A stretch of 64,000 nucleotides of DNA. It comes from ZC4RG30 sp963812195 (GTDB lineage: Bacteria > Pseudomonadota > Gammaproteobacteria > Steroidobacterales > Steroidobacteraceae). The stretch lies in NCBI GenBank assembly GCA_963812195.1, contig CAWEUI010000001.1, positions 1 to 64,000 of the forward strand. The letters are read 5' to 3'. The notes beneath the pieces were generated by a model. That model saw only the letters and a list, made by a program, of their open reading frames with translations. It did no database searches and was not told where the DNA came from. Positions 11,085 to 19,650 of this stretch are shown piece after piece. A program made the translations under genes and the position numbers. The stretch's first letter is position 1. Every line of letters starts with the position of its first letter.

Positions 11085-11741
11085 ATGCGGCGCCTGGCGC
11101 TGTTCGACCTCGACGGCACGCTGACGCGCGGGGATACCTTACGGGGCTTTGTCCTGCGGCTGCTGCTGCGTCGACCGGCGCGCTGGCCGCGCGCGCTGAT
11201 CCTGCCGTTCGTGTTCGCCGCTTACCTGCTGCGGCTGCTGGATCGCGGCGCGTTGAAGGGTGCGATCCTGCACCGGCTGTTCGCCGGACTGCCGCGCGAT
11301 GCAGTTGGCGCCTTCGCACGGGACTTCGCCAAGACGGTCGTGCCCGCGTACATATTCCCCGACGCACTGGCGGCATTGCGCGGCCACCTCGCCGCCGGGG
11401 ATCTGGTGGTCGTGCTGTCGGCGAGCCCGGAGCTGTACGTACCGGAAATCGCCCGGCTGCTGGGCGCGCACCAGAGCATCTGCACGGCGATCCGCTGGAA
11501 CGGCGCGCGGCTGGATGGCCGGCTGGCCGGACCCAACCGGCGCGGTCAGGAGAAGGCGCGCGTGCTGGCGGACCTGCGCGCCGCGCATCCGCAATTGCCC
11601 GTGATCGCCTACGGCAACAGCCCGGCTGATCTGGATCACATGCGCCTGTGCGAGCAGGCCGTGTACGTGAACGCCCGCGGAAGGCTCCGAGCGCGTCTTG
11701 CGCGGCAGATGCCGGCCATCAGGCTGGTACGCTGGCGCTGA
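11085..11741 (+). CDS. HAD-IB family phosphatase (SerB-like)
   Basis: A 218-residue HAD hydrolase. Motif I is FDLDGTLTRGD with the nucleophile and acid aspartates at residues 8 and 10, motif II is VVVLSASPELY, and motif IV is YGNSPADLDHM. The cap is helical with a hydrophobic segment (ALILPFVFAAYLLRLL). The sequence fits the HAD-IB group that includes phosphoserine phosphatase and related small-molecule phosphatases. The substrate cannot be assigned. It starts 13 bases after the acnA stop on the same strand. Confidence 0.85.
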   Translation: MRRLALFDLDGTLTRGDTLRGFVLRLLLRRPARWPRALILPFVFAAYLLRLLDRGALKGAILHRLFAGLPRDAVGAFARDFAKTVVPAYIFPDALAALRGHLAAGDLVVVLSASPELYVPEIARLLGAHQSICTAIRWNGARLDGRLAGPNRRGQEKARVLADLRAAHPQLPVIAYGNSPADLDHMRLCEQAVYVNARGRLRARLARQMPAIRLVRWR

Positions 11742-11751
11742 GCGCGTAACA

Positions 11752-11772
11752 TTACGGCCCGTACGGTCGTAA
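11752..11772. promoter_or_regulatory. inverted repeat upstream of msrP, possible operator
   Basis: TTACGGCC and GGTCGTAA flank a 5-base centre (CGTAC), matching at seven of eight arm positions. It lies 38 bases before the msrP start and has no T-run, so an operator is more likely than a terminator. In enterobacteria msrPQ is induced through a two-component system. Whether this repeat serves a comparable regulator is inference. Confidence 0.35.
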
Positions 11773-11810
11773 GATGGTCAGGCACAGCAAGCCCTGGCAT
11801 GGAGCCCAGC

Positions 11811-12764
11811 ATGAAGAATCGCGCGCATCGCATCCTGCCCTCGCAAATCACCCCCGAGAGGGTCTACCTGGATCGCCGCCAGCTGCTGGCCGGCCTCGGC
11901 GGAGCAGGGCTGGCCGCATTGGCGCCCGCGGCCTTGGCCAAACCAGGCCGCACGCTGGCCACGCTCAACGCGCCACGCAACAAGGCGATGTCGGTTAACG
12001 AAGAGCCGAACAGCTACCAGGACATCACCACCTACAACAATTACTACGAGTTCGGAACGGGCAAGAGCGACCCGGTCGAGAACGCGCAGGACTTCCAGCC
12101 CAGCCCGTGGAGCGTCACGGTGGATGGCGAGGCCGAGGTCAAGGGAAAGTTCGCGCTGGAAGACATCCTCAAGCCACATCCGCTGCAGGAGCGCGTCTAC
12201 CGGCTGCGCTGCGTCGAGGCGTGGTCCATGGTGGTCCCGTGGGACGGCATCCCGCTGGCCGATATCCTGGCGCGCTTCAAGCCCACGTCCAGGGCGAAGT
12301 ACGTGGAATTCACCACGCTGTACGACCCCAAGCGCATGCCCGGCCAGAGCTACCGGGTGCTCAACTGGCCGTATGTGGAAGGCCTGCGCATGGATGAAGC
12401 CATGCACCCGCTGTCGCTCATCGCGGTCGGGGTGTACGGCAAGTCCCTGCCCAACCAGAACGGCGCGCCGCTGCGTCTGGTGGTGCCGTGGAAGTACGGC
12501 TTCAAGGGCATCAAGGCGATCGTGCGCATCCGCTTTACCGAGAAGCAGCCGCTCAACAGCTGGCAGGAAGCTGCGCCGAACGAGTATGGCTTCTACGCCA
12601 ACGTGAATCCCAAGGTGGATCATCCGCGCTGGAGCCAGGCCACCGAGCGGCGCATCGGCGGCAATTCCCTGTTCGGTCACCGCATCGCCACCCTGCCCTT
12701 CAACGGCTACGCCGACCAGGTGGCGGCCCTTTACAAGGGCATGGACCCGAAGCGCCTGTACTGA
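11811..12764 (+). CDS. msrP: periplasmic methionine-sulfoxide reductase catalytic subunit MsrP
   Basis: A molybdopterin enzyme that repairs oxidised methionine in periplasmic proteins. The N-terminus has a Tat signal (YLDRRQLLAGLGGAGLAALAP) with the twin arginine at 22-23. The molybdenum-binding cysteine is C134 in RLRCVEAWSMVVPW. The MsrP family blocks RVYLDRRQ, NYYEFGT and LPNQNGAPLRLVVPWKYGFK are present. The start at 11811 (MKNRAHRIL) is preferred over the ATG at 11799 by comparison with known family starts. The haem partner MsrQ follows with no gap. Confidence 0.95.
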   Translation: MKNRAHRILPSQITPERVYLDRRQLLAGLGGAGLAALAPAALAKPGRTLATLNAPRNKAMSVNEEPNSYQDITTYNNYYEFGTGKSDPVENAQDFQPSPWSVTVDGEAEVKGKFALEDILKPHPLQERVYRLRCVEAWSMVVPWDGIPLADILARFKPTSRAKYVEFTTLYDPKRMPGQSYRVLNWPYVEGLRMDEAMHPLSLIAVGVYGKSLPNQNGAPLRLVVPWKYGFKGIKAIVRIRFTEKQPLNSWQEAAPNEYGFYANVNPKVDHPRWSQATERRIGGNSLFGHRIATLPFNGYADQVAALYKGMDPKRLY

Positions 12765-13403
12765 TTGAAGATCGCCGCGCAGTACCGCTTCATCTACAAG
12801 CCACTGGTCTTTGCCGCCTGCGCGGCGCCGGCCGTGTGGATGCTGTGGGGCGTCCTGGCCGCGCTGGGCAAGGTTCCCGCGGGCGGCATGGACCTGGGTG
12901 CCGACCCGACCAACCGGCTGATCCACGCCTGCGGCCTGACCGCGCTGCGGCTGCTGCTGATCACGCTGGCCGTGACGCCGCTGCGCAAGCTCACCGGCTG
13001 GAACAGCCTGGTACGGCTGCGGCGCATGCTCGGCCTGTTTGCATTCTTCTACGTGCTGGCCCATTTCACGGTCTACGCCTGGCTCGATCAGGAACTGAAC
13101 CTGCACCGCATCGGCGCGGACATCATCAAGCGCCCCTACATCACCATCGGCATGCTGGGCCTTGTGCTGCTGATTCCCCTTGCGGTGACTTCCACCAACG
13201 GCATGATGCGCCGGCTCGGCCGCCGCTGGACGAAACTGCACAAGCTGATCTACCTGATCGCCGTACTCGGCCTGTGGCACTTCTGGTGGCAGGTGAAGAA
13301 GGACATCCGCGAGCCGCTACTGTACGTGGCAATCTTCGCGGCGCTGATGGCGTTTCGCCTCAAAGGGAAGTTCTGGCCTGCCAGAGCTCCGGAAAGAACC
13401 TGA
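12765..13403 (+). CDS. msrQ: haem-containing membrane subunit MsrQ
   Basis: An inner-membrane b-type cytochrome that passes electrons from the quinone pool or flavin reductase to MsrP. The 212-residue protein has about six hydrophobic helices with haem-ligand histidines in FYVLAHFTVYAWLDQ and LHKLIYLIAVLGLWHFWW. The start is a TTG directly after the msrP TGA, consistent with translational coupling. The last 44 bases overlap the convergent kynA gene. Confidence 0.93.
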   Translation: MKIAAQYRFIYKPLVFAACAAPAVWMLWGVLAALGKVPAGGMDLGADPTNRLIHACGLTALRLLLITLAVTPLRKLTGWNSLVRLRRMLGLFAFFYVLAHFTVYAWLDQELNLHRIGADIIKRPYITIGMLGLVLLIPLAVTSTNGMMRRLGRRWTKLHKLIYLIAVLGLWHFWWQVKKDIREPLLYVAIFAALMAFRLKGKFWPARAPERT

Positions 13404-14217
13404 GTTCCAGCGCCTTGGCCAGGTAGGGCACGCCGCTGGTGCCGCCGGTGCCGCGCTTGGCGCCGATGATGCGCTCCACGGTCTTCATGTGCTGGAAGCG
13501 CCACACCTGGAACCGGTGATCCAGATCCACCAGCCCTTCGGCAAGTTCGTACAGATCCCAGTCCTTCTCCGCATTGTGATACACGCCCAGCCATGCGCCG
13601 GTGACCGCCTTGCTGGGAACGTAGCTTTGCGAGAAGTCCCGGCTCAGCATTTCCTCGGGTATCCCGTAACCCCGGCGCGACAACAGCCGCAGCACTTCGT
13701 CGTACAGGCTGGGCTCGACGAGCGCACGCTGCAGGCGGCCGAAGTCATCGGAATTGCGTCCATGCACCCGGATCATGTCGGCATTCTTGTTGCCCAGCGC
13801 GAACTCCAGCAGCCGGTACTGGACCGACTGGAAGCCCGAGGAGCGCCCCAGCAGATTGCGGAAGGTCATGTAGTCGGCCGGAGTCATCGTGGCCAGCACC
13901 TCCCAGACACCAAACAGCTGCGTCTGGACCTTGCCGATGCGCTGCAGGGCCTTGAACGATGGATCCAGGTCGTCGCGCACCACGCAGCGACGCACGAAAG
14001 CCAGCTCGTGCAGGAACAGCTTGATCCACAGCTCCGACACGTGATGCACGATGATGAACATGGTCTCGTCGTGCGCATCGGAGATCGTGCGCTGGGCGGA
14101 CAACAGCTGCGTGAGCTGCAGATAGTCGCCGTAGGACTGCGAGGTGCCAAGATCCCAGTGCACCGCTTCGTCGCTCAGATCCACGCGCGTACCGGGCGGC
14201 AGCGGCTCCTTGCTCAT
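13360..14217 (-). CDS. kynA: tryptophan 2,3-dioxygenase
   Basis: Opens the indole ring of L-tryptophan to N-formylkynurenine, the first step of the kynurenine pathway, using haem b. The 285-residue protein carries FIIVHHVSELWIKLF with the active-site histidine region (58-59), the proximal haem ligand H243 in FQHMKTVERIIG, and the substrate loop GTGGTSGVPYL. Its start overlaps the 3' end of the peptidase gene by 4 bases (ATGA). No other kynurenine gene is in the window. Its 3' end overlaps msrQ tail-to-tail. Confidence 0.96.
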   Translation of the reverse strand: MSKEPLPPGTRVDLSDEAVHWDLGTSQSYGDYLQLTQLLSAQRTISDAHDETMFIIVHHVSELWIKLFLHELAFVRRCVVRDDLDPSFKALQRIGKVQTQLFGVWEVLATMTPADYMTFRNLLGRSSGFQSVQYRLLEFALGNKNADMIRVHGRNSDDFGRLQRALVEPSLYDEVLRLLSRRGYGIPEEMLSRDFSQSYVPSKAVTGAWLGVYHNAEKDWDLYELAEGLVDLDHRFQVWRFQHMKTVERIIGAKRGTGGTSGVPYLAKALELRFFPELWQARTSL

Positions 14218-14984
14218 GACAGGCCGCCGACCCAGGCCGGCACGTGGCGCCAGCCCCGGGAAAGAGCCCGGTCCAGCTCCCGCCAGCGTGGTTCACACGC
14301 CGCCACGCAGGCCCAGAAACGCTCCGAGTGATCCATGTGGCGCGTGTGGGCCAGCTCATGGCACAGCAGGTAGCGCACCACCCGTTCGGGCTGGAACAGC
14401 AGGGCCAGGTTCAGCGAGATCAGACCCTGCGCCGAGCAACTGCCCCAGCGGCTGCGCTGATTGGCCACCCGCATCCTGCTGTAGTGGAAACCGTGGCGCC
14501 GGGCTTCGGCCAGCAGGCGGGGCGCCAGCGCCGTGAGCGCACGCCGGCGCAACCACACCACCAGGCAACGCCGGAAGGCCTCCGGCTCACCCACGCCCCG
14601 CAGTTCGAGCACTGCACCGGTCTGCACGATCCGCGGCCGGCCGGCCCCCCCGGCGCGAAACAGCCGCCAGGTTTCGTCCAGCAGCGGCAGGTACAGGCGC
14701 CGCGGCGGGAACTCCTGCTCCGGCGGCGCCAATCTGCGGCGCATTGCCAGATGCTCGCGTACCCAGTCCGCCCGGCTTTCGTAGAAGGCCCAGGCACGCC
14801 GCTCGGAAACCCCGCGCGGCACCACCAGTTCAACCCGCCCCGCAGAGGCGATCCGCACGGCAATGCGCCGGGCCCGCCGGCTGTGCCGGACGTGCACCAA
14901 GGGTCCGGCCGAGGCGGACTCCTGCCACAACGCCAACTGCGCGGCTTGCGTGGCCGAAGCCGGTAGAATCACATCCAGAGTCAC
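14214..14984 (-). CDS. YgjP-family zinc metallopeptidase-like protein
   Basis: A 256-residue cytosolic protein of the YgjP/DUF45 group. The zinc motif HELAH lies at 209-213, followed by H219 in HMDHSERFW. The family signature QRSRWGSCS precedes it by about 30 residues. The N-terminal half has the usual beta-rich segment (HVRHSRRARRIAVRI, VELVVPRGVS). The fold is close to M48/SprT-like peptidases and the substrate is unknown. It overlaps kynA by 4 bases, so the two are probably co-translated. Confidence 0.88.
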   Translation of the reverse strand: MTLDVILPASATQAAQLALWQESASAGPLVHVRHSRRARRIAVRIASAGRVELVVPRGVSERRAWAFYESRADWVREHLAMRRRLAPPEQEFPPRRLYLPLLDETWRLFRAGGAGRPRIVQTGAVLELRGVGEPEAFRRCLVVWLRRRALTALAPRLLAEARRHGFHYSRMRVANQRSRWGSCSAQGLISLNLALLFQPERVVRYLLCHELAHTRHMDHSERFWACVAACEPRWRELDRALSRGWRHVPAWVGGLS

Positions 14985-14997
14985 CGGGCGATGATAG

Positions 14998-16005
14998 ATG
15001 AACTTCTACAGCGACAACACGGCCGCAGCGACGCCTGAGGTGCTCGCGGCCATCGGCGCGGCCAACCAGGGCTGGGCGCCCGCCTACGGCGCGGACCCAT
15101 GGAGCACCCGGATCGACGCGGCTTTCAGCCGCTGGTTCGATCATCCGGTGCGCGCGTTTCCCGTCGCCACCGGCACCGCGGCCAATGCGTTGGCGCTGGC
15201 AACACTCACGCCTGCCTGGGGGCAGGTGTTCTGCAGCCAGAATTCCCACGTGCTGCACGACGAATGCGGCGCAATGGAGCTGCAGAGCGCCGGCGCGCGA
15301 CTCACTGCGCTGGCCTCGCCACACGGCCTGCTCGAAGCCGACGTGCTCGCGCAGGCGCTGGCCGGCCAGACGGTCTCCGTCCACAGCGTGCAGCCGGCCT
15401 GCGTCAGCATTACCCAGGCCAGCGAATGCGGCACGGTTTACCAGCCCTCGCAGGTGGCGGCTATTTCCGCGGTGTGCCGGCAGCACGGACTGCGCCTGCA
15501 CATGGATGGCGCCCGCTTCGCCAATGCCCTGGTGAGTCTCGGCGTCAGGCCTGCCGATATCACCTGGCGGGCCGGTGTCGATGTTCTGTCCTTCGGCGCC
15601 ACGAAGAACGGCGCGCTGGGCGCCGAAGCCGTGGTGTTCTTCGACGCCGCCCTGGCCCGGGATTTCGAACTGCGTCGCAAGCGCGCCGCCCACCTGTTTT
15701 CCAAGATGCGCTACCTCTCGGCGCAGCTGCTGGCCTGCCTGGAGGGCGAATTCTTCCTGGTCAACGCAGCGCGCGCCAACGCGCTGGCAGCGCGCATCGC
15801 CAATGCCGCCGGCAGCCGTGTGTTGTACCCGGTGCATGCCAACATGGTCTTCCTCGGCTTTGCGCCCGGCGAGCGCGAAGCCCTGCGCAAGCGCGGTTTC
15901 GGCTTCCATGACTGGGATCCGCCATCCGGCGAAACGGCGCGCTTCGTTGTTTCCTGGGACCAGCACGAGGCCGACGTGGACGCATTGTGCGAGGCGCTTG
16001 GCTGA
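14998..16005 (+). CDS. threonine-aldolase-family PLP enzyme
   Basis: A fold-type I PLP enzyme of the beta-eliminating lyase family, 335 residues long. It probably splits L-threonine or allo-threonine to glycine and acetaldehyde. The PLP lysine is K203 in SFGATKNGALG. The cofactor aspartate lies in HMDGARFANAL (D170), and the N-terminus FYSDNTAAATPEVL is typical of low-specificity threonine aldolases. The stop is immediately followed by the ATG of the TatD gene, so the pair is likely an operon. Substrate preference cannot be read from sequence. Confidence 0.9.
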   Translation: MNFYSDNTAAATPEVLAAIGAANQGWAPAYGADPWSTRIDAAFSRWFDHPVRAFPVATGTAANALALATLTPAWGQVFCSQNSHVLHDECGAMELQSAGARLTALASPHGLLEADVLAQALAGQTVSVHSVQPACVSITQASECGTVYQPSQVAAISAVCRQHGLRLHMDGARFANALVSLGVRPADITWRAGVDVLSFGATKNGALGAEAVVFFDAALARDFELRRKRAAHLFSKMRYLSAQLLACLEGEFFLVNAARANALAARIANAAGSRVLYPVHANMVFLGFAPGEREALRKRGFGFHDWDPPSGETARFVVSWDQHEADVDALCEALG

Positions 16006-16800
16006 ATGGATCTGATCGACATCGGCGTCAATCTCACGCACGAGAGCTTCACCCACGACCTGCCCGACGTACTGCATCGCGCCGCGCGCGCCGGCGTGCA
16101 CCGGATGATCGTCACCGGAACCAGCGTGGCCGCCACCGACGCGGCGCTGTCGCTGCGCGCGCAGTACCCGGACCGGCTGTACGCCACGGCGGGCCTGCAC
16201 CCGCATCACGCCTCCGATTTCGACGCGGCTGCGCGAGAATCACTGCGCACGCTCGCGCAACGTCCGGGCATCGTGGCCATCGGCGAGTGCGGCCTGGACT
16301 ACTACCGCAACTTCTCGCCCCGCGAGGCGCAGCTGAAGGCATTCGCGGGGCAACTGGAAATGGCCGTCGAATTGCAGCTGCCGGTCTTCCTGCACCAGCG
16401 CGACGCGCACGCCGACTTCATCGCCGTGCTGCGTGACTACCGTCCACGCCTGAAGGATGCCGTCGCGCACTGTTTCACCGGGCAGCGGGCCGAACTGGAG
16501 GACTGTCTGGCACTGGATCTGGCGATCGGCATTACCGGCTGGATCTGCGATGAGAGACGCGGGCACCACCTGATACCGCTGATGCCGCTGATTCGCGCCG
16601 GACGTCTGATGATCGAAACCGACGCACCCTATCTGCTGCCGCGCAGCCTCAGGCCACATCCTCCGACACGACGCAACGAGCCGGCATTCCTGCCGGAGGT
16701 CGCGGCAACCATCGCCCGTGCGCGCGGGCAATCCGCCGGGCAGCTCGCAGCCGACTGCACCGCCGCCACGGTGCAGTTCTTTGGTCTGGCAGATCAGTAG
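16006..16800 (+). CDS. tatD: TatD-family metal-dependent hydrolase
   Basis: A 264-residue TIM-barrel hydrolase. The metal-binding motifs are DIGVNLTH near the start, AGLHPHHAS, IGECGLDYYRN with the bridging glutamate, HCFTG, and the final ETDAPYLLPRS. TatD proteins are 3'-5' DNA exonucleases linked to repair of oxidised DNA. It begins directly after the threonine-aldolase-like gene and its last 7 bases overlap the convergent NERD gene. Confidence 0.92.
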   Translation: MDLIDIGVNLTHESFTHDLPDVLHRAARAGVHRMIVTGTSVAATDAALSLRAQYPDRLYATAGLHPHHASDFDAAARESLRTLAQRPGIVAIGECGLDYYRNFSPREAQLKAFAGQLEMAVELQLPVFLHQRDAHADFIAVLRDYRPRLKDAVAHCFTGQRAELEDCLALDLAIGITGWICDERRGHHLIPLMPLIRAGRLMIETDAPYLLPRSLRPHPPTRRNEPAFLPEVAATIARARGQSAGQLAADCTAATVQFFGLADQ

Positions 16801-17435
16801 CGTTCGTTGAACACCTCGGCGAGGAACCCGCGATGCCGGCGCAGCTGGCTCGGCGCCACCGCCGCACCCAGCGCCTCCCAGTCCCCGCGGTAGTGCTCGA
16901 CCAGTACCCGCGCGGCGTCGGATTCCACCGGCGGGAACTCGGCGCGCAACGAATCCGCCATCAGGGTCCAGCGCGGCAGACCCTTGGGAAACATGGCCCG
17001 CCGCGTGAACAGCACCCGCCCTTCCACGGCCAGTTCGCCGGCCAGGGCACGCACCGCCGCCACACGGTCATACAGCGCATGCTGTGGATTCTGGAACGTT
17101 GAGCGGCGCGGACCGTCCATCACCGTCCACTGCGTCATCTGGTCGCCGCCGAAGATATTGCCGCGAATGTCGCGCAGATCGAGCACCACGACGCCGCGCG
17201 AGGTGAGCAGCAGGTAGTCCGCATGCAGGCTGCCACCCATGCCATCCGGCACCAGTACGTTTCGCAGATGATCGATGCTGGCCGCGATGATGCCCAGGTG
17301 CAGTCGCCGTGCCACGCTGCGGCGGCGCACCACCCGCAACAGGTAAAGCAGGCAGGCGATGGCCATCGCACCCAGCACAGCCCAGAGGATCAGCCGGTTC
17401 TGCGGCGTATCCAGCCTCTCGCAGGGACTGTTCAA
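16794..17435 (-). CDS. membrane-anchored NERD-domain protein
   Basis: NERD (nuclease-related) domains resemble restriction-like nucleases, but cellular roles are mostly unknown. The TTG start at 17435 overlaps the thrC stop by 4 bases. It gives 213 residues with one N-terminal transmembrane helix (LILWAVLGAMAIACLLYLL) followed by basic residues. The soluble part shows the NERD pattern of ADYLLLTSRGVVVLDLRDIRG followed by a WTVMDG strand and NPQHALYD. The frame stays open far upstream inside thrC, but that part is antisense-like noise. Coupling to thrC suggests co-transcription with thrABC, with no obvious functional link. Confidence 0.75.
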   Translation of the reverse strand: MNSPCERLDTPQNRLILWAVLGAMAIACLLYLLRVVRRRSVARRLHLGIIAASIDHLRNVLVPDGMGGSLHADYLLLTSRGVVVLDLRDIRGNIFGGDQMTQWTVMDGPRRSTFQNPQHALYDRVAAVRALAGELAVEGRVLFTRRAMFPKGLPRWTLMADSLRAEFPPVESDAARVLVEHYRGDWEALGAAVAPSQLRRHRGFLAEVFNERY

Positions 17436-18715
17436 TTGTCGGTTGCACGACGCAACGCGTCCAACGTGGGATCTATCTCGGTGAATCTGGAAGGCAGATC
17501 GTACAGCGCGCGCAGATTGTCGGGCACCGGCACCTTGCCCACCAGCGGTTCGACTATCTCGCGGAACTTGGCAGGATGGGCCGTTGCAACCAGTACCCAC
17601 TGGCGCTGGGCACGCTCCTGCTCCGGCAGCCGCGCGTATACCTCCGCCGCAGTGGCCGTATGCGGGCACCAGATGCGCCCATAGGCCAGGTGATCGGCGC
17701 GGATACGCAGCCTGATGTCCTCGTCGTCGATCGACCAGGCGCTGACCTGGCCGGCCAGCGCATTGCCGGGAAACAGCTTGACCAGCCGCTCCAGATTGCT
17801 GGGATTGCCGACATCCATCGCCGAGGCCAGCGTCGGGATGCTGGGACGGGGTTTCAATACGCCGGTCTCGATGAACTCCGGCACGGTGCGATTGGCATTG
17901 TGCGCCAGCACGATGCGGTCGATGGGCAGCCCCATGCGCCGCGCCCAGATGCATGCCGCGGCATTGCCAAGGTTGCCGCTGGGCACGATGTAGGAAGCCT
18001 TGCTGCCCGTGCGCAGCTTCATCGCCAGGCTGCTGATCGCGTAGTAGACGACCTGCGGCAACAGGCGGCCCAGGTTGATGCTGTTGGCCGACGACATCTC
18101 CACCCGCTCGCGCAGCCCGGGGTCCAGGAAAGCCTCCTTCACCAGACGCTGACAGTCGTCGAACGAACCGCGCACGGCGAGGCTGGTGACGTTGCCGTCC
18201 CAGCAGGTCAGTTGCTGCTGCTGGGCTGGCGAAACCAGTCCCTTCGGGAACAGCACGACCACTTCCATGCCCGGGCGACGGTGAAACGCCGCCGCGACCG
18301 CGCCCCCGGTATCGCCCGAGGTGGCCACCAGAATGCGCAGCGGCCGCCCGGCAGGCCGTGGAATGCGCGCCAGGCTCGCCGCCAGGAAGCGCGCGCCAAA
18401 GTCCTTGAAGGCGCCTGTGGGTCCGTGGAACAGCTCCAGCACGTCCAGCCGCCCCGAATCGCCCACCGGTTGCATGGGCGCCGGAAAATTGAAGGCTTCT
18501 TCGGCGATGGCCTGCACGGCCGGAGCCAGCGCGTCGCCTGCCGCAAACTTTCCGATCAGCGCGGCGCCAAGCTTCGGCAGCGGTGTCAGCTGCAGCGAAT
18601 TCAGGCGGGGCCAGTCTTCCGGTATGTACAGACCACCATCCGGCGCCAGCCCCTGCAGCAGCGCTTCACTGAACGCTACCGGCGCGGCCTCGCCCCGCGT
18701 GCTGGCGAACCTCAT
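17432..18715 (-). CDS. thrC: threonine synthase
   Basis: Converts O-phosphohomoserine to threonine with PLP, the last step of threonine synthesis. The 427-residue length matches the gammaproteobacterial enzyme. The PLP lysine is K104 in HGPTGAFKDFGARF, and the phosphate-binding region ATSGDTGGA is clear. The start MRFASTRGEA at 18715 overlaps the thrB stop by 4 bases (ATGA). A longer open frame upstream is in-frame noise within thrB. Confidence 0.96.
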   Translation of the reverse strand: MRFASTRGEAAPVAFSEALLQGLAPDGGLYIPEDWPRLNSLQLTPLPKLGAALIGKFAAGDALAPAVQAIAEEAFNFPAPMQPVGDSGRLDVLELFHGPTGAFKDFGARFLAASLARIPRPAGRPLRILVATSGDTGGAVAAAFHRRPGMEVVVLFPKGLVSPAQQQQLTCWDGNVTSLAVRGSFDDCQRLVKEAFLDPGLRERVEMSSANSINLGRLLPQVVYYAISSLAMKLRTGSKASYIVPSGNLGNAAACIWARRMGLPIDRIVLAHNANRTVPEFIETGVLKPRPSIPTLASAMDVGNPSNLERLVKLFPGNALAGQVSAWSIDDEDIRLRIRADHLAYGRIWCPHTATAAEVYARLPEQERAQRQWVLVATAHPAKFREIVEPLVGKVPVPDNLRALYDLPSRFTEIDPTLDALRRATDN

Positions 18716-19650
18716 TCGCTGCTCACCACGTGGGCACCGCCGGACTGCACCGGCACGATCCACTTGTCCGCCTCGATACCCTGGCTGGCGAACGCCTGCA
18801 CCATGGCCTTGCGTACTGCCCTGGCATTGGTTTCCATGCACAAGGCGAACACCGTCGGCCCGGCGCCCGAGATCGAGCAGCCCAGCGCGTGTTCCTGCAT
18901 CGCCGCCGCACGCACCTCGGCGAAGCCCGGAATCAGTACCTTGCGCTGCTTCTCGATGATCACGTCCTCCAGCGAGGCCTTGATCAGGTCCAGATCGTTC
19001 GTGTAGCAGCCGGAAATGAAGCCGGCCAGGTTCGCCGTCTGCCATACGAAGTCCGACATCTGCACCGTGCCCGACAGGATGGCACGTGCCTGCTTGGTCG
19101 ACACCTGCAGGTGCGGGTGCACGATGACCGCGTGGATCTGTTCCGGCACGGGAATCTGCTTCACGCGCGGCTCGTCGATGCCGACCGTCAGCACCAGGCC
19201 ACCGAACAGTGACGGGGAAATGTTGTCCGCGTGGCGCGAGCCGCTGGCCACCGCCTCGCCCTCCATCGCCACCGTCAACTGCTCGATCCGGGTCAGCGGA
19301 TCATCCAGCATGGCATTGGCCGCGACCACCGCCGCCACGGCCGAGGCGGCCGAACCGCCCAGCCCGGAGGACAGCGGAATGCCCTTCTGGATCCACACGT
19401 CGAAGCCGAATTTCAGTTCGCGCGATTCGATCAGCGCCAGCAAAGCCTGCCCGGCGGTATTGCGATCGGCCTGCAGCGGCAGGTCATCCACCACGCCGGT
19501 GATGGCCCGGATCGTGACGCCGGGCTCCTCGCGCCGCACCAGGGTCACCCTGTCGCCGAGGGCATCCACGGAAAAGCCCAGGATGTCGAAGCCGATGGCC
19601 ACATTGGCCACCGAGCCCGGGGCAAACGCCGTGACGCGGGTGATGCTCAC
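18712..19650 (-). CDS. thrB: homoserine kinase
   Basis: A GHMP-family kinase that phosphorylates homoserine. The 312-residue protein shows the N-terminal AFAPGSVANVAIGFDILGF, the ATP loop IPLSSGLGGSAAS at residues 91-103, and the C-terminal GHMP motif SISGAGPTVFAL. Start and stop overlap thrA and thrC by 4 bases each, giving a tight thrA-thrB-thrC operon. Confidence 0.97.
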   Translation of the reverse strand: MSITRVTAFAPGSVANVAIGFDILGFSVDALGDRVTLVRREEPGVTIRAITGVVDDLPLQADRNTAGQALLALIESRELKFGFDVWIQKGIPLSSGLGGSAASAVAAVVAANAMLDDPLTRIEQLTVAMEGEAVASGSRHADNISPSLFGGLVLTVGIDEPRVKQIPVPEQIHAVIVHPHLQVSTKQARAILSGTVQMSDFVWQTANLAGFISGCYTNDLDLIKASLEDVIIEKQRKVLIPGFAEVRAAAMQEHALGCSISGAGPTVFALCMETNARAVRKAMVQAFASQGIEADKWIVPVQSGGAHVVSSE

